From Corynebacterium sp. p3-SID1145 (lineage in GTDB: Bacteria > Actinomycetota > Actinomycetes > Mycobacteriales > Mycobacteriaceae), in the NCBI GenBank assembly GCA_025144245.1, contig JALXXC010000001.1:62001-126000 (forward strand): DNA of 64,000 bases. The letters run 5' to 3'. Within the stretch, counting starts at the first letter, position 1; the number at the start of each line of letters is the position of its first letter. The notes beneath the pieces are model-generated. The model worked only from the letters and a program-made list of their open reading frames with translations, did not search any database and was not told the origin of the DNA. This document shows, in pieces, positions 8,268 through 17,432 of the stretch. Made by a program: the position numbers and the translations under genes.

Positions 8268-9389
8268 ATGAATAACCCGTTCCGCCCCACTTTCGGCGCG
8301 AGTCCACTGGTGTGGGCTGGACGCGCCACCGTGCTCAGCGATTTCAAACGAGCGATTTCCGGCGCAGCAGGCAACCCCGACCGCTCAATCCTCATCTCGG
8401 GATCGAGGGGAATCGGTAAAACGGTGCTCCTCACTGAGCTCGAGGACATTGCCGTGCGCGAGGGCTGGATCGTGCTCCGCGCCTCGGCACGGGAAAAGGT
8501 GGCGGATTCACTGATCGAGTCCGCGATCCCGCAGGCGATCAACCGGCTTTCCCCTCCGCAACGGCGGCACATCACGGGATTTTCCGTCGCGGGCATCGGC
8601 TCGGTGAGAACCGACATGGAGAGCAATGATCCGGTGCCGACGCTGAGCAGCCAGCTCCGCGAGCTGATTTCCAACCTCCACGACACCGGTGTGCTCATCA
8701 CGATCGACGAAGTCCAAGATGCATCGCCGGAGGACCTCACCCAGGTCGCCGTGGCGTACCAGGATCTCGTGCGCGACGACCTCCCTGTTGCGGTGGCGAT
8801 GGCGGGCCTCACCCACGGCATCAACGGATTGCTCGATCTCCCCGGTGCGACATTCCTCCGGCGCGCCCGCCACTACGAGCTCGGTCCACTCACCTTCGAC
8901 GACGCACGCACCGCCCTCGTCGACACCGCCCGCGACGGCGGCAGGACCTTCGAGGATGCGCAGCGGGCGGCCGAATTCAGTAGGGGCTACCCGTATCTCG
9001 TCCAGCTCATCGGTTTCTTGTCCTGGGAGGAAGCGGACCAGCGCGGTTCGAGCAGCGTCGACGCCCACGCGGTGTCGGCGGCGATACCGCGCACGCTCGA
9101 GCGGCTCGGCGTGCAGGTGCACCAACCCGCGCTGCGGGAGGTCCCGGCGCGGCAGATGGAGTATCTGCAGGCGATGGCCACGATCGAGGAGGAGACAGGG
9201 TCGAGCGAGATCGCGTCGTCCGCCCTCGCGGAAGCGCTCGGCCGCCCCGCCACATCCCTCTCCGATATCCGGGCCCGGCTCATCGAGCGCGATCTGATCA
9301 ATCCAGCTGGCTGGGGCCTCCTCGAATTCGCCCAGCCGTACCTCGGCCAGTACCTGTTGAACCGGGGTCGGCCGCAGCGCATCAGCTGA
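8268..9389 (+). CDS. AAA ATPase (orphan ATP-binding protein)
   Basis: A 373-residue ATPase of the archaeal-type/STAND-like group. Walker A is G-S-R-G-I-G-K-T near residue 45, and Walker B is V-L-I-T-I-D-E-V-Q-D near residue 145. A sensor-like region follows, then a C-terminal winged-helix-like part. The ATG at 8268 is preferred to the one at 8256 because TATGCT ends 7 nt before it, the spacing seen for other leaderless genes here. Proteins of this type are often conflict or mobile-element-associated, but no partner is adjacent. The repeat operator just upstream suggests tight control. Confidence 0.75.
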   Translation: MNNPFRPTFGASPLVWAGRATVLSDFKRAISGAAGNPDRSILISGSRGIGKTVLLTELEDIAVREGWIVLRASAREKVADSLIESAIPQAINRLSPPQRRHITGFSVAGIGSVRTDMESNDPVPTLSSQLRELISNLHDTGVLITIDEVQDASPEDLTQVAVAYQDLVRDDLPVAVAMAGLTHGINGLLDLPGATFLRRARHYELGPLTFDDARTALVDTARDGGRTFEDAQRAAEFSRGYPYLVQLIGFLSWEEADQRGSSSVDAHAVSAAIPRTLERLGVQVHQPALREVPARQMEYLQAMATIEEETGSSEIASSALAEALGRPATSLSDIRARLIERDLINPAGWGLLEFAQPYLGQYLLNRGRPQRIS

Positions 9390-9422
9390 CGCGCACCGCC
9401 CGGTGTGGGTACGGTTCGAACC

Positions 9423-10169
9423 ATGACCACGCCTTCCACCCCGACCAGCTTTGACGCCGCACGCGCGTTCCTCCACGACGCTTCGCACATCGAGGTGTTC
9501 ACCGGAGCCGGCATGAGCGCCGACAGCGGCATCGCAACGTACCGCGACGCGCAGACCGGCTTGTGGGAGAACGTCGACCCGCAGGACATGGCCTCAACCG
9601 ACGCATGGCACAACGACCCGGCCACGATGTTCGCGTGGTATTTGTGGCGCGCGCATCTCGCGCAGCAGGCGGAGCCGAATGCGGGGCACATCGCCATCGC
9701 GCGCTCGCCGAAGACGACGGTGACCACGCAGAACATCGACAATTTGCACGAGCGGGCAGGGAGCAAAGATGTCGTTCACCTGCACGGTTCGCTGTTCGAG
9801 TTCCGCTGTTCGCTTTGCGACGAAACCTACACCCGCCCCATCGCCTTCCCCGAGCAGCCGGTCCCTGAGATCACCCCGCCGGCGTGCCCGATGTGCGGCG
9901 GGCTGGTGCGGCCCGGCGTCGTGTGGTTCGGCGAGGCTCTGCCCGAGGACGAATGGGCGGAAGCGGAGCGCCGCATGCGCACTGCCGATGCGGTGTTGAT
10001 CGTCGGCACCTCCGGGGTGGTCTACCCCGCTGCCGGTCTGCCGCTGTTGGCGCACTCCCGCGAGATCCCGGTCATCGAGGTCACTCCGATGCGCACGGAT
10101 TTGTCGCACCTCGCCGATGTCGTCATCGAGGACACTGCGGCGAACGCCCTGCCGAAGCTGCTGGGTTAG
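9423..10169 (+). CDS. cobB: NAD-dependent protein deacylase, Sir2 family
   Basis: A 248-residue sirtuin. It shows G-A-G-M-S-A-D-S-G-I-A-T-Y-R-D for NAD binding, T-Q-N-I-D-N-L-H-E-R-A-G, the catalytic H-L-H-G-S, and two zinc pairs (C-S-L-C and C-P-M-C). It removes acyl groups from lysines using NAD. The ATG at 9423 follows a TACGGT hexamer by 7 nt. Its stop overlaps the stop of the convergent methyltransferase gene by 4 nt. Confidence 0.93.
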   Translation: MTTPSTPTSFDAARAFLHDASHIEVFTGAGMSADSGIATYRDAQTGLWENVDPQDMASTDAWHNDPATMFAWYLWRAHLAQQAEPNAGHIAIARSPKTTVTTQNIDNLHERAGSKDVVHLHGSLFEFRCSLCDETYTRPIAFPEQPVPEITPPACPMCGGLVRPGVVWFGEALPEDEWAEAERRMRTADAVLIVGTSGVVYPAAGLPLLAHSREIPVIEVTPMRTDLSHLADVVIEDTAANALPKLLG

Positions 10170-11116
10170 AGTTCCGCCCGCAGAACCGTGAACCGCTTGT
10201 CGCGTGCGGCCTGACTCACCGACGTGAAGCGGCGCTCCACCTCACCGCGGTAGCGCAGGTGGGAGTTGTGCACGAGGTAGAGAGTGCCGCCGTCGGCAAG
10301 CAGGCGCGTCGAGGCGTCGAGGAGGTGCTGGACCAGGGTGGCGTCGACGGCGGTGCCGTCGTGGAACGGCGGGTTGAGCGCGATGGTGTCGAAGCTCTTC
10401 TCCGGAAAGCGGGAGCCGGCGTCGTCCCAGGTCGCCTCCAAACCGATCGCACGCGCGGAAAGGACGGCATCGGCATCGGAGTCGGTCGCCTGCGTGTCAA
10501 GGCCGCGGGTGACGGATCCGTTGCCGCAGCCCAGATCGAGCAGACGCCCCGGATCGTCGGGCAGGCACGAGCGCAGAAGTTCGCCGCCACGGTCTGGTTT
10601 CGCGCCGGAGAAGACGCCGCCGATAGCGATGAGGCCGTCGCCACGCACCGGCTCGTAGGTCACTGGAAGCGGACCGGAGGCGACCAGGCAGCGGAACTTG
10701 CCGCGGCCCAGTGACGCGGAGACATCGGAGAAGGACTGTCCGAGCTGCGTGTTCATCCCGCGCGACAGGTGCTTGTTATTCGCACCGAGCACCACCCGCA
10801 CGTCGTCGAAGCCGGCACCGGCAATCGAGCATGCCAGGTAGTCCAGGCGAGCAAGGGACTTCGGCATTTCCCCGATCGCCACAGCCGAACCAGACGAGCC
10901 AGCTAGGAGCTCGTCCAGACGCACATCACCGGCGATCCGGGCACCGAGAGAAACAGCCTGCTGGCTGCGCGCATAATCCGAATCCAGAAACACGACCGGT
11001 CCTCCCACGTCCAGGGCTGCCCGGGTGAGGTCGAGGGTGGGGTCGTGGCAGATGAGGGTGGTGGCGGAGGCGTCGATAAGCGCCTCATCGATGATGAGGC
11101 TATCCAGCGTGCGCAA
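10166..11116 (-). CDS. RsmC/RlmG-like guanine-N2 methyltransferase
   Basis: A 316-residue protein whose second half is a class I SAM methyltransferase: motif I L-L-D-L-G-C-G-N-G near residue 205 and the catalytic N-P-P-F-H-D-G near residue 255. The N-terminal half is a degenerate related domain, as in RsmC and RlmG, which methylate guanines of rRNA. There is no in-frame ATG upstream of the conserved region. A TTG at 11116 with GGGGAGG 12-13 nt upstream gives a sensible N-terminus and overlaps the end of sumT by 17 nt, suggesting translational coupling. An exact 12-mer copy lies inside the gene (11071-11082). Confidence 0.78.
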   Translation of the reverse strand: MRTLDSLIIDEALIDASATTLICHDPTLDLTRAALDVGGPVVFLDSDYARSQQAVSLGARIAGDVRLDELLAGSSGSAVAIGEMPKSLARLDYLACSIAGAGFDDVRVVLGANNKHLSRGMNTQLGQSFSDVSASLGRGKFRCLVASGPLPVTYEPVRGDGLIAIGGVFSGAKPDRGGELLRSCLPDDPGRLLDLGCGNGSVTRGLDTQATDSDADAVLSARAIGLEATWDDAGSRFPEKSFDTIALNPPFHDGTAVDATLVQHLLDASTRLLADGGTLYLVHNSHLRYRGEVERRFTSVSQAARDKRFTVLRAEL

Positions 11117-11834
11117 GACCGGCCACCTCCCCGATGACGTAGACGGCCGGGTTGGTGATGCGCTCGCGCTCCATCGTCTCGGCGAGCGAACCGAGCGTTG
11201 TGCAGATCTCGCGCTGGCGGGTAGTCTCCCCGTCCTGGATGACCGCGGCGGGCGTAGTGGCGGGAAGCACATGCTGCAACGTCTCCGCGATCGCGGGCGC
11301 CTGGCGCACGCCCATGATGACGACGATGGTGCCGCCCACCCGCGCGAGCGCCTCCCAATCGACAAGCGAACGCGGATCATCCGGGGCGAGATGCCCCGAG
11401 ACAACCGTGAAGGAATGGGTCACACCACGCTGAGTCACCGGGATCCGCACCGCCGCCGGCACCGACACCGCACTCGTCACGCCCGGCACGACCTCGCACG
11501 GCACACCGGCGGAAGCGCACGCCTGAAGCTCCTCGAAGCCGCGGCCGAAGACGTACGGATCCCCGCCCTTGAGCCGCACGACGCGCTTGCCGTCCTGCGC
11601 GTGCGCGACCATGAGCTCGTTGATCCGCTCCTGCGCCACCTGCTTCGCGTACGGCAGCTTCGCCACATCGACGATCTCCTTGCCCGATGTGTCCAGGAAC
11701 TCGTCGAGCTGGTCCGTCGGCCCGAGATGGTCTGTCAGGATCACATCGGCCGCTTCCAGCGCGCGCAGCCCACGCACTGTGATCAAATCCCACGCCCCGG
11801 GACCGCCGCCGACAAGAGTCACACTTCCGTTCAT
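11100..11834 (-). CDS. cobA: Uroporphyrinogen-III C-methyltransferase
   Basis: A 244-residue SAM-dependent tetrapyrrole methylase with V-T-L-V-G-G-G-P-G-A-W-D at the N-terminus, R-L-K-G-G-D-P-Y-V-F-G-R-G near residue 85, and V-V-P-G-V-T-S-A near residue 120. It makes precorrin-2 for siroheme or cobalamin; the family is also called SumT. The ATG at 11834 lies 8 nt from a TAGACT hexamer that overlaps the divergent selO promoter. The long open frame further upstream is antisense to selO and is not used. Confidence 0.93.
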   Translation of the reverse strand: MNGSVTLVGGGPGAWDLITVRGLRALEAADVILTDHLGPTDQLDEFLDTSGKEIVDVAKLPYAKQVAQERINELMVAHAQDGKRVVRLKGGDPYVFGRGFEELQACASAGVPCEVVPGVTSAVSVPAAVRIPVTQRGVTHSFTVVSGHLAPDDPRSLVDWEALARVGGTIVVIMGVRQAPAIAETLQHVLPATTPAAVIQDGETTRQREICTTLGSLAETMERERITNPAVYVIGEVAGLAHAG

Positions 11835-11841
11835 GGCATCC

Positions 11842-11859
11842 GAGTCTAGGGTGGTGCCC
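11842..11859. promoter_or_regulatory. Overlapping divergent -10 elements for cobA and selO
   Basis: The 25-bp gap between the two start codons contains TAGACT on the minus strand, 8 nt from the cobA ATG, and TAGGGT on the plus strand (11847-11852), 7 nt from the selO ATG. The hexamers overlap on opposite strands, so polymerase binding in one direction should exclude the other. Both transcripts would be leaderless. Confidence 0.5.
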
Positions 11860-13062
11860 ATGCCGGAGAAGAAACTCGCCCACAGCTTCGCCGACGCGCT
11901 GCCGTCCATGGCGGTCGAAGCGCGCGGTGCGGAGTTCCCCGACCCGAAGATCGTGGTGCTCAACGAGGGGCTCGCCGCCGCGCTCGATCTCGACGCGGAA
12001 TGGTTGCGCTCCAGCGACGGCCTCCGCTGGCTCACCGGAGCACACGGCGGCCACGCGACAGCGTACGCCGGGCACCAGTTCGGCCAGTTCGTGCCGCTGC
12101 TTGGCGACGGCCGCGCCCTCCTCCTCGGCGACCTCCCCTCCCCGTCCGGCCGCATCGAGATCCAATTGAAAGGCTCCGGGCCGACGCCGTTTTCCAAACC
12201 GGGATCCGACGGGCGCGGTGCGCTGGGCCCGATGCTGCGCGAATACGCGGTCAGCGAGTTCATGCACGCGGCCGGTGTGCCCACGACGCGCTCACTGGCG
12301 GTGCTGACCACGGGCGAGACCGTCCTACGCCAGCACGGCCCTGTGCCCGGCGGCGTGGTCGTGCGCGTGGCGCAAAGCCACTTGCGCATCGGGTCGGTGC
12401 AGTACGCGGCCACGAAGTCTGCGGAGCTCGTCGCAGCTGTCGTCGCCGCCGCCGGCTTCGACACGGCGGAAGTTCTGCTCTCGACCGTGATGGAGCGCCA
12501 ACTGGATCTCGTCGCGCGGTGGATGCGACTCGGCTTCGTCCACGGAGTGATGAACACCGACAACACCGCTTTATCCGGCGAGACTATCGACTACGGCCCG
12601 TGCGCCTTCACCGAGCGCTTCCGCACCGACGCGAGCTACTCCTCCATCGACGTCCACGGCCGCTACGCATTCGGCAACCAGCCCGACATCATGGCTTGGA
12701 ACCTGAGCCGGCTCGCCGAAGCCCTTCTGCCGGTCAGCACCCTCGACGCCGTGCAGGACATTCTCGGTGGGATGGAGACGGTGTGGCAGCGGGCCTGGGA
12801 GAGGCACATCCCCGACCCGGAGGCGCTGGGGCGTGCCGGGGACATCACCACCCACAACCGCATGCACCACAACGGACCTGTGTTCGTGCCGCGCAACCAC
12901 ATGCTCGACGCCGCCATCGCCGCAGCGGAACGGGACGGCGACTTCGAGCCATACCTCGAGCTTCTCGCCGCCGTGACGGACCCCTACAACGCACAAGCGG
13001 GCCCGGCCTGGATGGCCGAGCCCGAAGGGGATCTCCCCTACACGACGTTCTGCGGAACCTGA
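11860..13062 (+). CDS. selO: Protein adenylyltransferase SelO (YdiU family)
   Basis: A 400-residue SelO/YdiU pseudokinase. Recognisable parts are Y-A-G-H-Q-F-G-Q-F-V-P-L-L-G-D-G-R-A, the K-G-S-G-P-T-P-F-S region, R-E-Y-A-V-S-E, and G-F-V-H-G-V-M-N-T-D-N with the metal-binding N/D. SelO transfers AMP to protein Ser/Thr/Tyr residues. It is shorter than the roughly 480 residues common in Gram-negative bacteria. Cys near the C-terminus (F-C-G-T) stands where some homologues carry selenocysteine. Its stop directly abuts the stop of convergent mqo with no gap. Confidence 0.93.
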   Translation: MPEKKLAHSFADALPSMAVEARGAEFPDPKIVVLNEGLAAALDLDAEWLRSSDGLRWLTGAHGGHATAYAGHQFGQFVPLLGDGRALLLGDLPSPSGRIEIQLKGSGPTPFSKPGSDGRGALGPMLREYAVSEFMHAAGVPTTRSLAVLTTGETVLRQHGPVPGGVVVRVAQSHLRIGSVQYAATKSAELVAAVVAAAGFDTAEVLLSTVMERQLDLVARWMRLGFVHGVMNTDNTALSGETIDYGPCAFTERFRTDASYSSIDVHGRYAFGNQPDIMAWNLSRLAEALLPVSTLDAVQDILGGMETVWQRAWERHIPDPEALGRAGDITTHNRMHHNGPVFVPRNHMLDAAIAAAERDGDFEPYLELLAAVTDPYNAQAGPAWMAEPEGDLPYTTFCGT

Positions 13063-14574
13063 CTAGCGCTCAAGCTTCAGGACACGCTGGGTGTACTCCC
13101 ACTGCTGGTCGTAGAGGTCGCGGTAACGCTTGAGGGACTTGCCGTACGTCGGGATCATGTCGTAGAGCTTCGGGCCCCACTCGATCATGCGCTCACCGAA
13201 GCAGCGCTCAAGCAGCTCGAGCATCGCGGCCGGGGCGATGGACGCACCCGGGGACGCGCCGAGGATACCGGCGATCGAACCGTCCTGGTCGTTGACCAGC
13301 GCGGTACCGAACTCCAGGGAGCCGAAGTGAGGCGGAGCAGCCGGCTTGATGATCTGGACGCGCTGGCCGGCGACGACGGCCTCCCAGTCCTTGCCCTCGG
13401 CGGACGGCATGTATTCGCGCAGGTCGTCCACGCGACTGTCGAAGGACTTGAAGACCTCCTCGACCAGGTATTTGACCAGATCGAAGTTGTAGGCCGCGAC
13501 GCCCAGGTAGGAAGGGATGTTGTCCGGACGGATCGACTTGAACAGGTCGAGGTAGGAACCTTCCTTCAGGAACTTCGGCGTCCAGCCACCGAACGGGCCG
13601 AAGAGCAGGGACTGCTTGCCGTCGACGACGCGCAGGTCCAGGTGCGGCACGGACATCGGCGGAGCACCGACCTTGGCCTTGCCGTAGACCTTCGCCTGGT
13701 GCTGGGCGACCAGCTCCGGGTTGGTGGTGCGCAGCCACGCACCCGAGATCGGGAAGCCGGCGTAGCCGCGGACCTCTGGAACGCCCGCAGAACGCAGCAG
13801 ATCGAGCGCGTAGCCGCCGGCGCCGACGAAGACGAAGCGGGCACGGGAGATTTTGGTGTCGCCGGTGTGCAGGTTCTTGACCTTGACGTGCCAGAACTTG
13901 CCCTTCTTCTTCAGGCTCTGCACCTCGTGGCCGTAACGGATCTCGGTGCCGGACTTCTTGGCGTGGTTGAAGAACTGGTTCGACAGGGCACCGTAGTTGA
14001 CGTCGGTACCGGCGTCAGTCCAGGAGATGGCCACACGCTCACGGTCGAAGTCGCGGTTGCGGGCCATCAGCGGAAGCTTCTCCGCGAACTCGTCGCGGTC
14101 GGCGGTGAACTTCATGTGCGGGAACATGTAGTTGTCGCTGAGCGCCTCGTAGCGGCGGCGCAGGTAATCGATCTGATCGTCACCCTGTGCGAAGGAAACG
14201 TGCGCGACGGGGTTGATGAATGCTTCCGGGTCCGTCAGCACGCCCTCTTCGATCTGCTGGGACCAGAACTGGCGGGAAACCTGGAATTTCTCGTTGATGT
14301 TCTGGGCCTTAGAAACATCGATGCGGCCATTCTTCTCCGGCGTGTAGTTCAACTCGCACAGCGCCGAGTGGCCTGTGCCCGCGTTGTTCCACGGGTAGGA
14401 GGACTCGAGGGCGGGGCCGTCGAGACGCTCGTACACCAACTGCGTCCATTCCGGCTCCAACTGGCGGATCATGGCACCCAAGGTGGCGCTCATGATGCCG
14501 GCACCGATCAGGAGAACGTCAACCTCGTCTCCGTTCCTCGTGCCTTCTGTTTGCTGCGAATACGGTGTTGACAC
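13063..14574 (-). CDS. mqo: Malate:quinone oxidoreductase
   Basis: A 503-residue peripheral membrane flavoprotein. The FAD-binding motif V-L-L-I-G-A-G-I-M-S-A-T-L-G is at residues 20-33, and P-W-N-N-A-G-T-G-H-S-A-L-C-E-L-N-Y-T follows near residue 62. It oxidises malate to oxaloacetate and passes electrons to quinone, the main malate route in corynebacteria. It starts with GTG at 14574 after an AGAGGT site. A palindrome, CCGATAATCGG, lies 21 bp upstream at 14595-14605 and could be an operator. Confidence 0.97.
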   Translation of the reverse strand: MSTPYSQQTEGTRNGDEVDVLLIGAGIMSATLGAMIRQLEPEWTQLVYERLDGPALESSYPWNNAGTGHSALCELNYTPEKNGRIDVSKAQNINEKFQVSRQFWSQQIEEGVLTDPEAFINPVAHVSFAQGDDQIDYLRRRYEALSDNYMFPHMKFTADRDEFAEKLPLMARNRDFDRERVAISWTDAGTDVNYGALSNQFFNHAKKSGTEIRYGHEVQSLKKKGKFWHVKVKNLHTGDTKISRARFVFVGAGGYALDLLRSAGVPEVRGYAGFPISGAWLRTTNPELVAQHQAKVYGKAKVGAPPMSVPHLDLRVVDGKQSLLFGPFGGWTPKFLKEGSYLDLFKSIRPDNIPSYLGVAAYNFDLVKYLVEEVFKSFDSRVDDLREYMPSAEGKDWEAVVAGQRVQIIKPAAPPHFGSLEFGTALVNDQDGSIAGILGASPGASIAPAAMLELLERCFGERMIEWGPKLYDMIPTYGKSLKRYRDLYDQQWEYTQRVLKLER

Positions 14575-14594
14575 TTTTCAATGACCTCTTCGAT

Positions 14595-14605
14595 CCGATA
14601 ATCGG
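14595..14605. promoter_or_regulatory. Palindrome CCGATAATCGG upstream of mqo
   Basis: A perfect 11-bp palindrome sits 21 bp before the mqo start, in the expected 5' untranslated or -10 region. It could be a regulator site. No matching known consensus is claimed. Confidence 0.35.
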
Positions 14606-14770
14606 GTAATGCTGATGAAGCTTACTCTAATCATTCCACGCTAATTCCCGTTGACGGTAAACGCCCAAAACCTCCCCCGAAAACCACACTTCGGGCAACC
14701 GCCGCCAAAGAGACTGTCCGGTTGGGCTCACCCCCGCCCCCACCTCCCCGGGAAGCCTAAGATGAAGCCC

Positions 14771-15805
14771 ATGACTTCCGAGGCGAACGAGAACGCAGAG
14801 ACTACCCCGGCTATCGACGCACTCGACTGGTCCGCCGATGAGCTCGGCGGCGGGTTCGAGCACGCAGTCCTCGACTTGGGACCGGACCCTGAGGGCGAAG
14901 AGGAGAATAACGCGGTGCTCGTCAAAGCCCCTGGCGAACCGAAGGCGGGAAAGCCGGCACTGCTGTGGGTGCACGGGATGTCGGACTATTTCTTCCAGAC
15001 ACACGTCGCGGAGCATTTCACGGCGCAGGGATACCCCTTCTACGCCATCGACCTGCACAAGTGCGGGCGGGCGCACCGCGCGGGGCAGCGCTGGCACCAC
15101 ACCAACGACATGGCCACCTACTTCGGCGAGCTCACCGAGGCTGCCCGGCTCCTCGCCGGAAAGCACGGGGGCGTCATCCCCATGGCGCACTCCACAGGCG
15201 GTCTCATCGTCCCGCTGTGGCTGGATTACCTGCGCCGCACTGACCGCGCTACGCACGCGATGGTCAACGGGATGATCCTCAATAGCCCGTGGGTGGACAT
15301 GCAGGTGCCGCGGTGGCAGGTGCGGGTGCTGCGGCCCGTCGTCAAGCTCGGCGCGAAGATCGCACCGGACATGAAATTGCCGGTCTCGGGCGAGGCGACG
15401 TACGGCGAATCCATTTATAAGGGCCTCAACGGCAACTGGGATTTCGACACCGACAAAAAGCGCCTCGGCGGCCACGACAAGTACGTCGGCTGGCTCGCTG
15501 CCGTGCTCGACGGGCAGAGCACGCTTCACGACGCCTCCACCGACGCCGCCGTACCCACCCTCACCCTGTGTTCGACCCACTCCTACCTAGGCAAGCCTTA
15601 TTCACCCGCCGCGGACACCGCCGACACCGTGCTCGATGTCGCCCAGATCCAGAAATGGGCTCCGCAGCTCACCACCAGCGCCCATGAGACACGCCCCATC
15701 CCAGGCGCGCTCCACGACGTCTTCCTCTCCCAGCCACACGCCCGCGACCTTGCCTTCGCGGCCGTCGACGCGTGGCTCGACAAACTTGACACCCCGGAGG
15801 TTTAA
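14771..15805 (+). CDS. Alpha/beta hydrolase (lysophospholipase-like)
   Basis: A 344-residue serine hydrolase. The oxyanion region is L-L-W-V-H-G-M-S-D-Y, the nucleophile elbow is A-H-S-T-G-G near residue 138 (Ala replaces the first Gly of GxSxG), and the likely catalytic His is in G-A-L-H-D-V near the C-terminus. It resembles Hydrolase_4/monoacylglycerol lipase proteins. The ATG at 14771 follows TAAGAT by 7 nt. The mycothione reductase gene starts 2 nt after its stop, so the two are one operon. Confidence 0.85.
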   Translation: MTSEANENAETTPAIDALDWSADELGGGFEHAVLDLGPDPEGEEENNAVLVKAPGEPKAGKPALLWVHGMSDYFFQTHVAEHFTAQGYPFYAIDLHKCGRAHRAGQRWHHTNDMATYFGELTEAARLLAGKHGGVIPMAHSTGGLIVPLWLDYLRRTDRATHAMVNGMILNSPWVDMQVPRWQVRVLRPVVKLGAKIAPDMKLPVSGEATYGESIYKGLNGNWDFDTDKKRLGGHDKYVGWLAAVLDGQSTLHDASTDAAVPTLTLCSTHSYLGKPYSPAADTADTVLDVAQIQKWAPQLTTSAHETRPIPGALHDVFLSQPHARDLAFAAVDAWLDKLDTPEV

Positions 15806-15807
15806 CA

Positions 15808-17196
15808 ATGCACTTCGACTACATCATCATCGGCTCCGGCTCCGGCAACTCCTTCCCCACCCCGGAACTCGACGACGCCTCCATCGCGATCATCGACGAG
15901 GCGCCCCGCTTCGGCGGCACATGCCTCAACTCCGGCTGCATCCCAACGAAGATGTACGTCGTCGCGGCCGACACGGCGCACAGCGCGGCCTCCTCCGAGC
16001 GCCTGGGCATCCGCACTACCTTCGACGGCGCCGACTGGCCTGCCATCGTCGACCGTGTCTTCAGCAACCGCATCGACCTCATTTCCCGCGGTGGCGAGGA
16101 CTACCGACGCGGCGACGAGTGCCCCAACGTCACTCTTTTCCGCGGCCACGCCGAGTTCACCGGCCCCAAAACGCTGTCGGCAACCCTCGACGGCGAACCG
16201 GTGGAAATCACCGGCGACACCATCATCATCGCCGCCGGGTCGCGTCCGAACATCCCGCCGGTCATCGCCGAATCCGGTGTCCCGTTCCTCACCAACGAGG
16301 ACGTCATGCGCCTGCCCGAGCAGCCCGAATCCATCACGATTCTCGGCGGCGGCTTCATCGCCATGGAATTCGCCCACGTCTTCGAGTCCCTGGGCACCCA
16401 CGTGCGTCTGGTCAACCGCTCCCCGCTGCTACGCCACCTTGACGACGACATCCACGAGCGCTTCAACGCGATTGCACAGTCCCGCTACGAAACGCACATC
16501 GGGCGCACCGTCGCCAGCGCAACCCACGACGAGCACAGCGTGACGCTCACGCTTGACGACGGCACCTCCCTCACCTCCTCCGCCCTCCTCGTCGCCACCG
16601 GGCGCGTACCCAATGGCGACCGTCTGAACCTCGCCGCCGCCGGTGTGCGCACGCATGAAAACGGCCGCATCGTCGTCGACGACTACGGCCGCACCACCGC
16701 CGACAGCGTGTGGGCTCTTGGCGATGTCTCCTCCCCCCACATGCTCAAGCACGTCGCCAACGCCGAGCTACGCGCCGTGCGGCACAACATCCTCAACCCG
16801 TCGGACATGGTGCCGATGCCTCACGAGCACGTCCCCTCCGCCGTGTTCACCTACCCGCAGCTCGCGACGGTCGGCATGACCGAAGCCCAAGCCCGCGATG
16901 CCGGATTTGATGTGACCACCAAGATCCAGAATTACGGCGACGTCGCCTACGGCTGGGCCCTTGAAGACCAGACGGACGTGGTGAAGCTCATCGCCGACAA
17001 GAAAACTGGCAAGCTCCTCGGCGCCCACTACATGGGGCCGCAAGCTTCCACCTTGATCCAGCAGATGATCACCGTGATGGCCTTCGACCTGGACCTGCGC
17101 GAGGTCGCACGGGGGCAATACTGGATCCACCCCGCTCTCCCCGAAGTCACTGAAAACGCCATCCTCGGCCTCGACCTCGACTTTCCCGATATGTGA
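15808..17196 (+). CDS. mtr: Mycothione reductase
   Basis: A 462-residue FAD/NADPH disulfide reductase with the redox motif G-G-T-C-L-N-S-G-C-I-P-T-K near residue 38, an NADPH-binding I-L-G-G-G-F-I-A-M-E-F near residue 175, and the dimer-interface catalytic H-P-A-L-P-E-V-T-E-N at the C-terminus. It reduces mycothione to mycothiol, the low-molecular-weight thiol of actinobacteria, and so keeps the cytoplasm reduced. It directly follows the hydrolase gene in one operon. Confidence 0.95.
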   Translation: MHFDYIIIGSGSGNSFPTPELDDASIAIIDEAPRFGGTCLNSGCIPTKMYVVAADTAHSAASSERLGIRTTFDGADWPAIVDRVFSNRIDLISRGGEDYRRGDECPNVTLFRGHAEFTGPKTLSATLDGEPVEITGDTIIIAAGSRPNIPPVIAESGVPFLTNEDVMRLPEQPESITILGGGFIAMEFAHVFESLGTHVRLVNRSPLLRHLDDDIHERFNAIAQSRYETHIGRTVASATHDEHSVTLTLDDGTSLTSSALLVATGRVPNGDRLNLAAAGVRTHENGRIVVDDYGRTTADSVWALGDVSSPHMLKHVANAELRAVRHNILNPSDMVPMPHEHVPSAVFTYPQLATVGMTEAQARDAGFDVTTKIQNYGDVAYGWALEDQTDVVKLIADKKTGKLLGAHYMGPQASTLIQQMITVMAFDLDLREVARGQYWIHPALPEVTENAILGLDLDFPDM

Positions 17197-17386
17197 CCCA
17201 AAACACAGCTGTGAATGTAACGGAAAATTCGCAGTTGACAATCTATGAATAGCAAGCCAAGTTCACAGGTTTTTGTGCAGACAGCAGTTTTTCCTTGCGA
17301 TAAGGTTGCCGGAACCTGCATCTTCCAATGAGGCAAGTCACACTAACCCCTCGGAAGCGAACGGAGTTTCATAGACCCGTTCTCCG

Positions 17387-17417
17387 AATCTAACTAGTTG
17401 AAAATCTAACTAGTTGA
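17387..17417. repeat. Direct repeat with AACTAGTT palindromes upstream of the small secreted-protein gene
   Basis: AATCTAACTAGTTGA occurs at 17387-17401 and again at 17403-17417, 16 bp apart. Each copy contains the palindrome AACTAGTT. The second copy ends 15 nt before the ATG at 17433. This looks like a pair of operator sites or a duplicated 5' leader. The rest of the gap (17197-17386) has a TTGACA at 17234-17239 but no gene. Confidence 0.55.
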
Positions 17418-17432
17418 GTAGGAACAGTGAAT

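Noticed and set aside
17197..17386. GlxR (Crp-like) site near TGTGAATGTAAC
   Set aside because: Only one half matches TGTGA-N6-TCACA, and the second half is absent.
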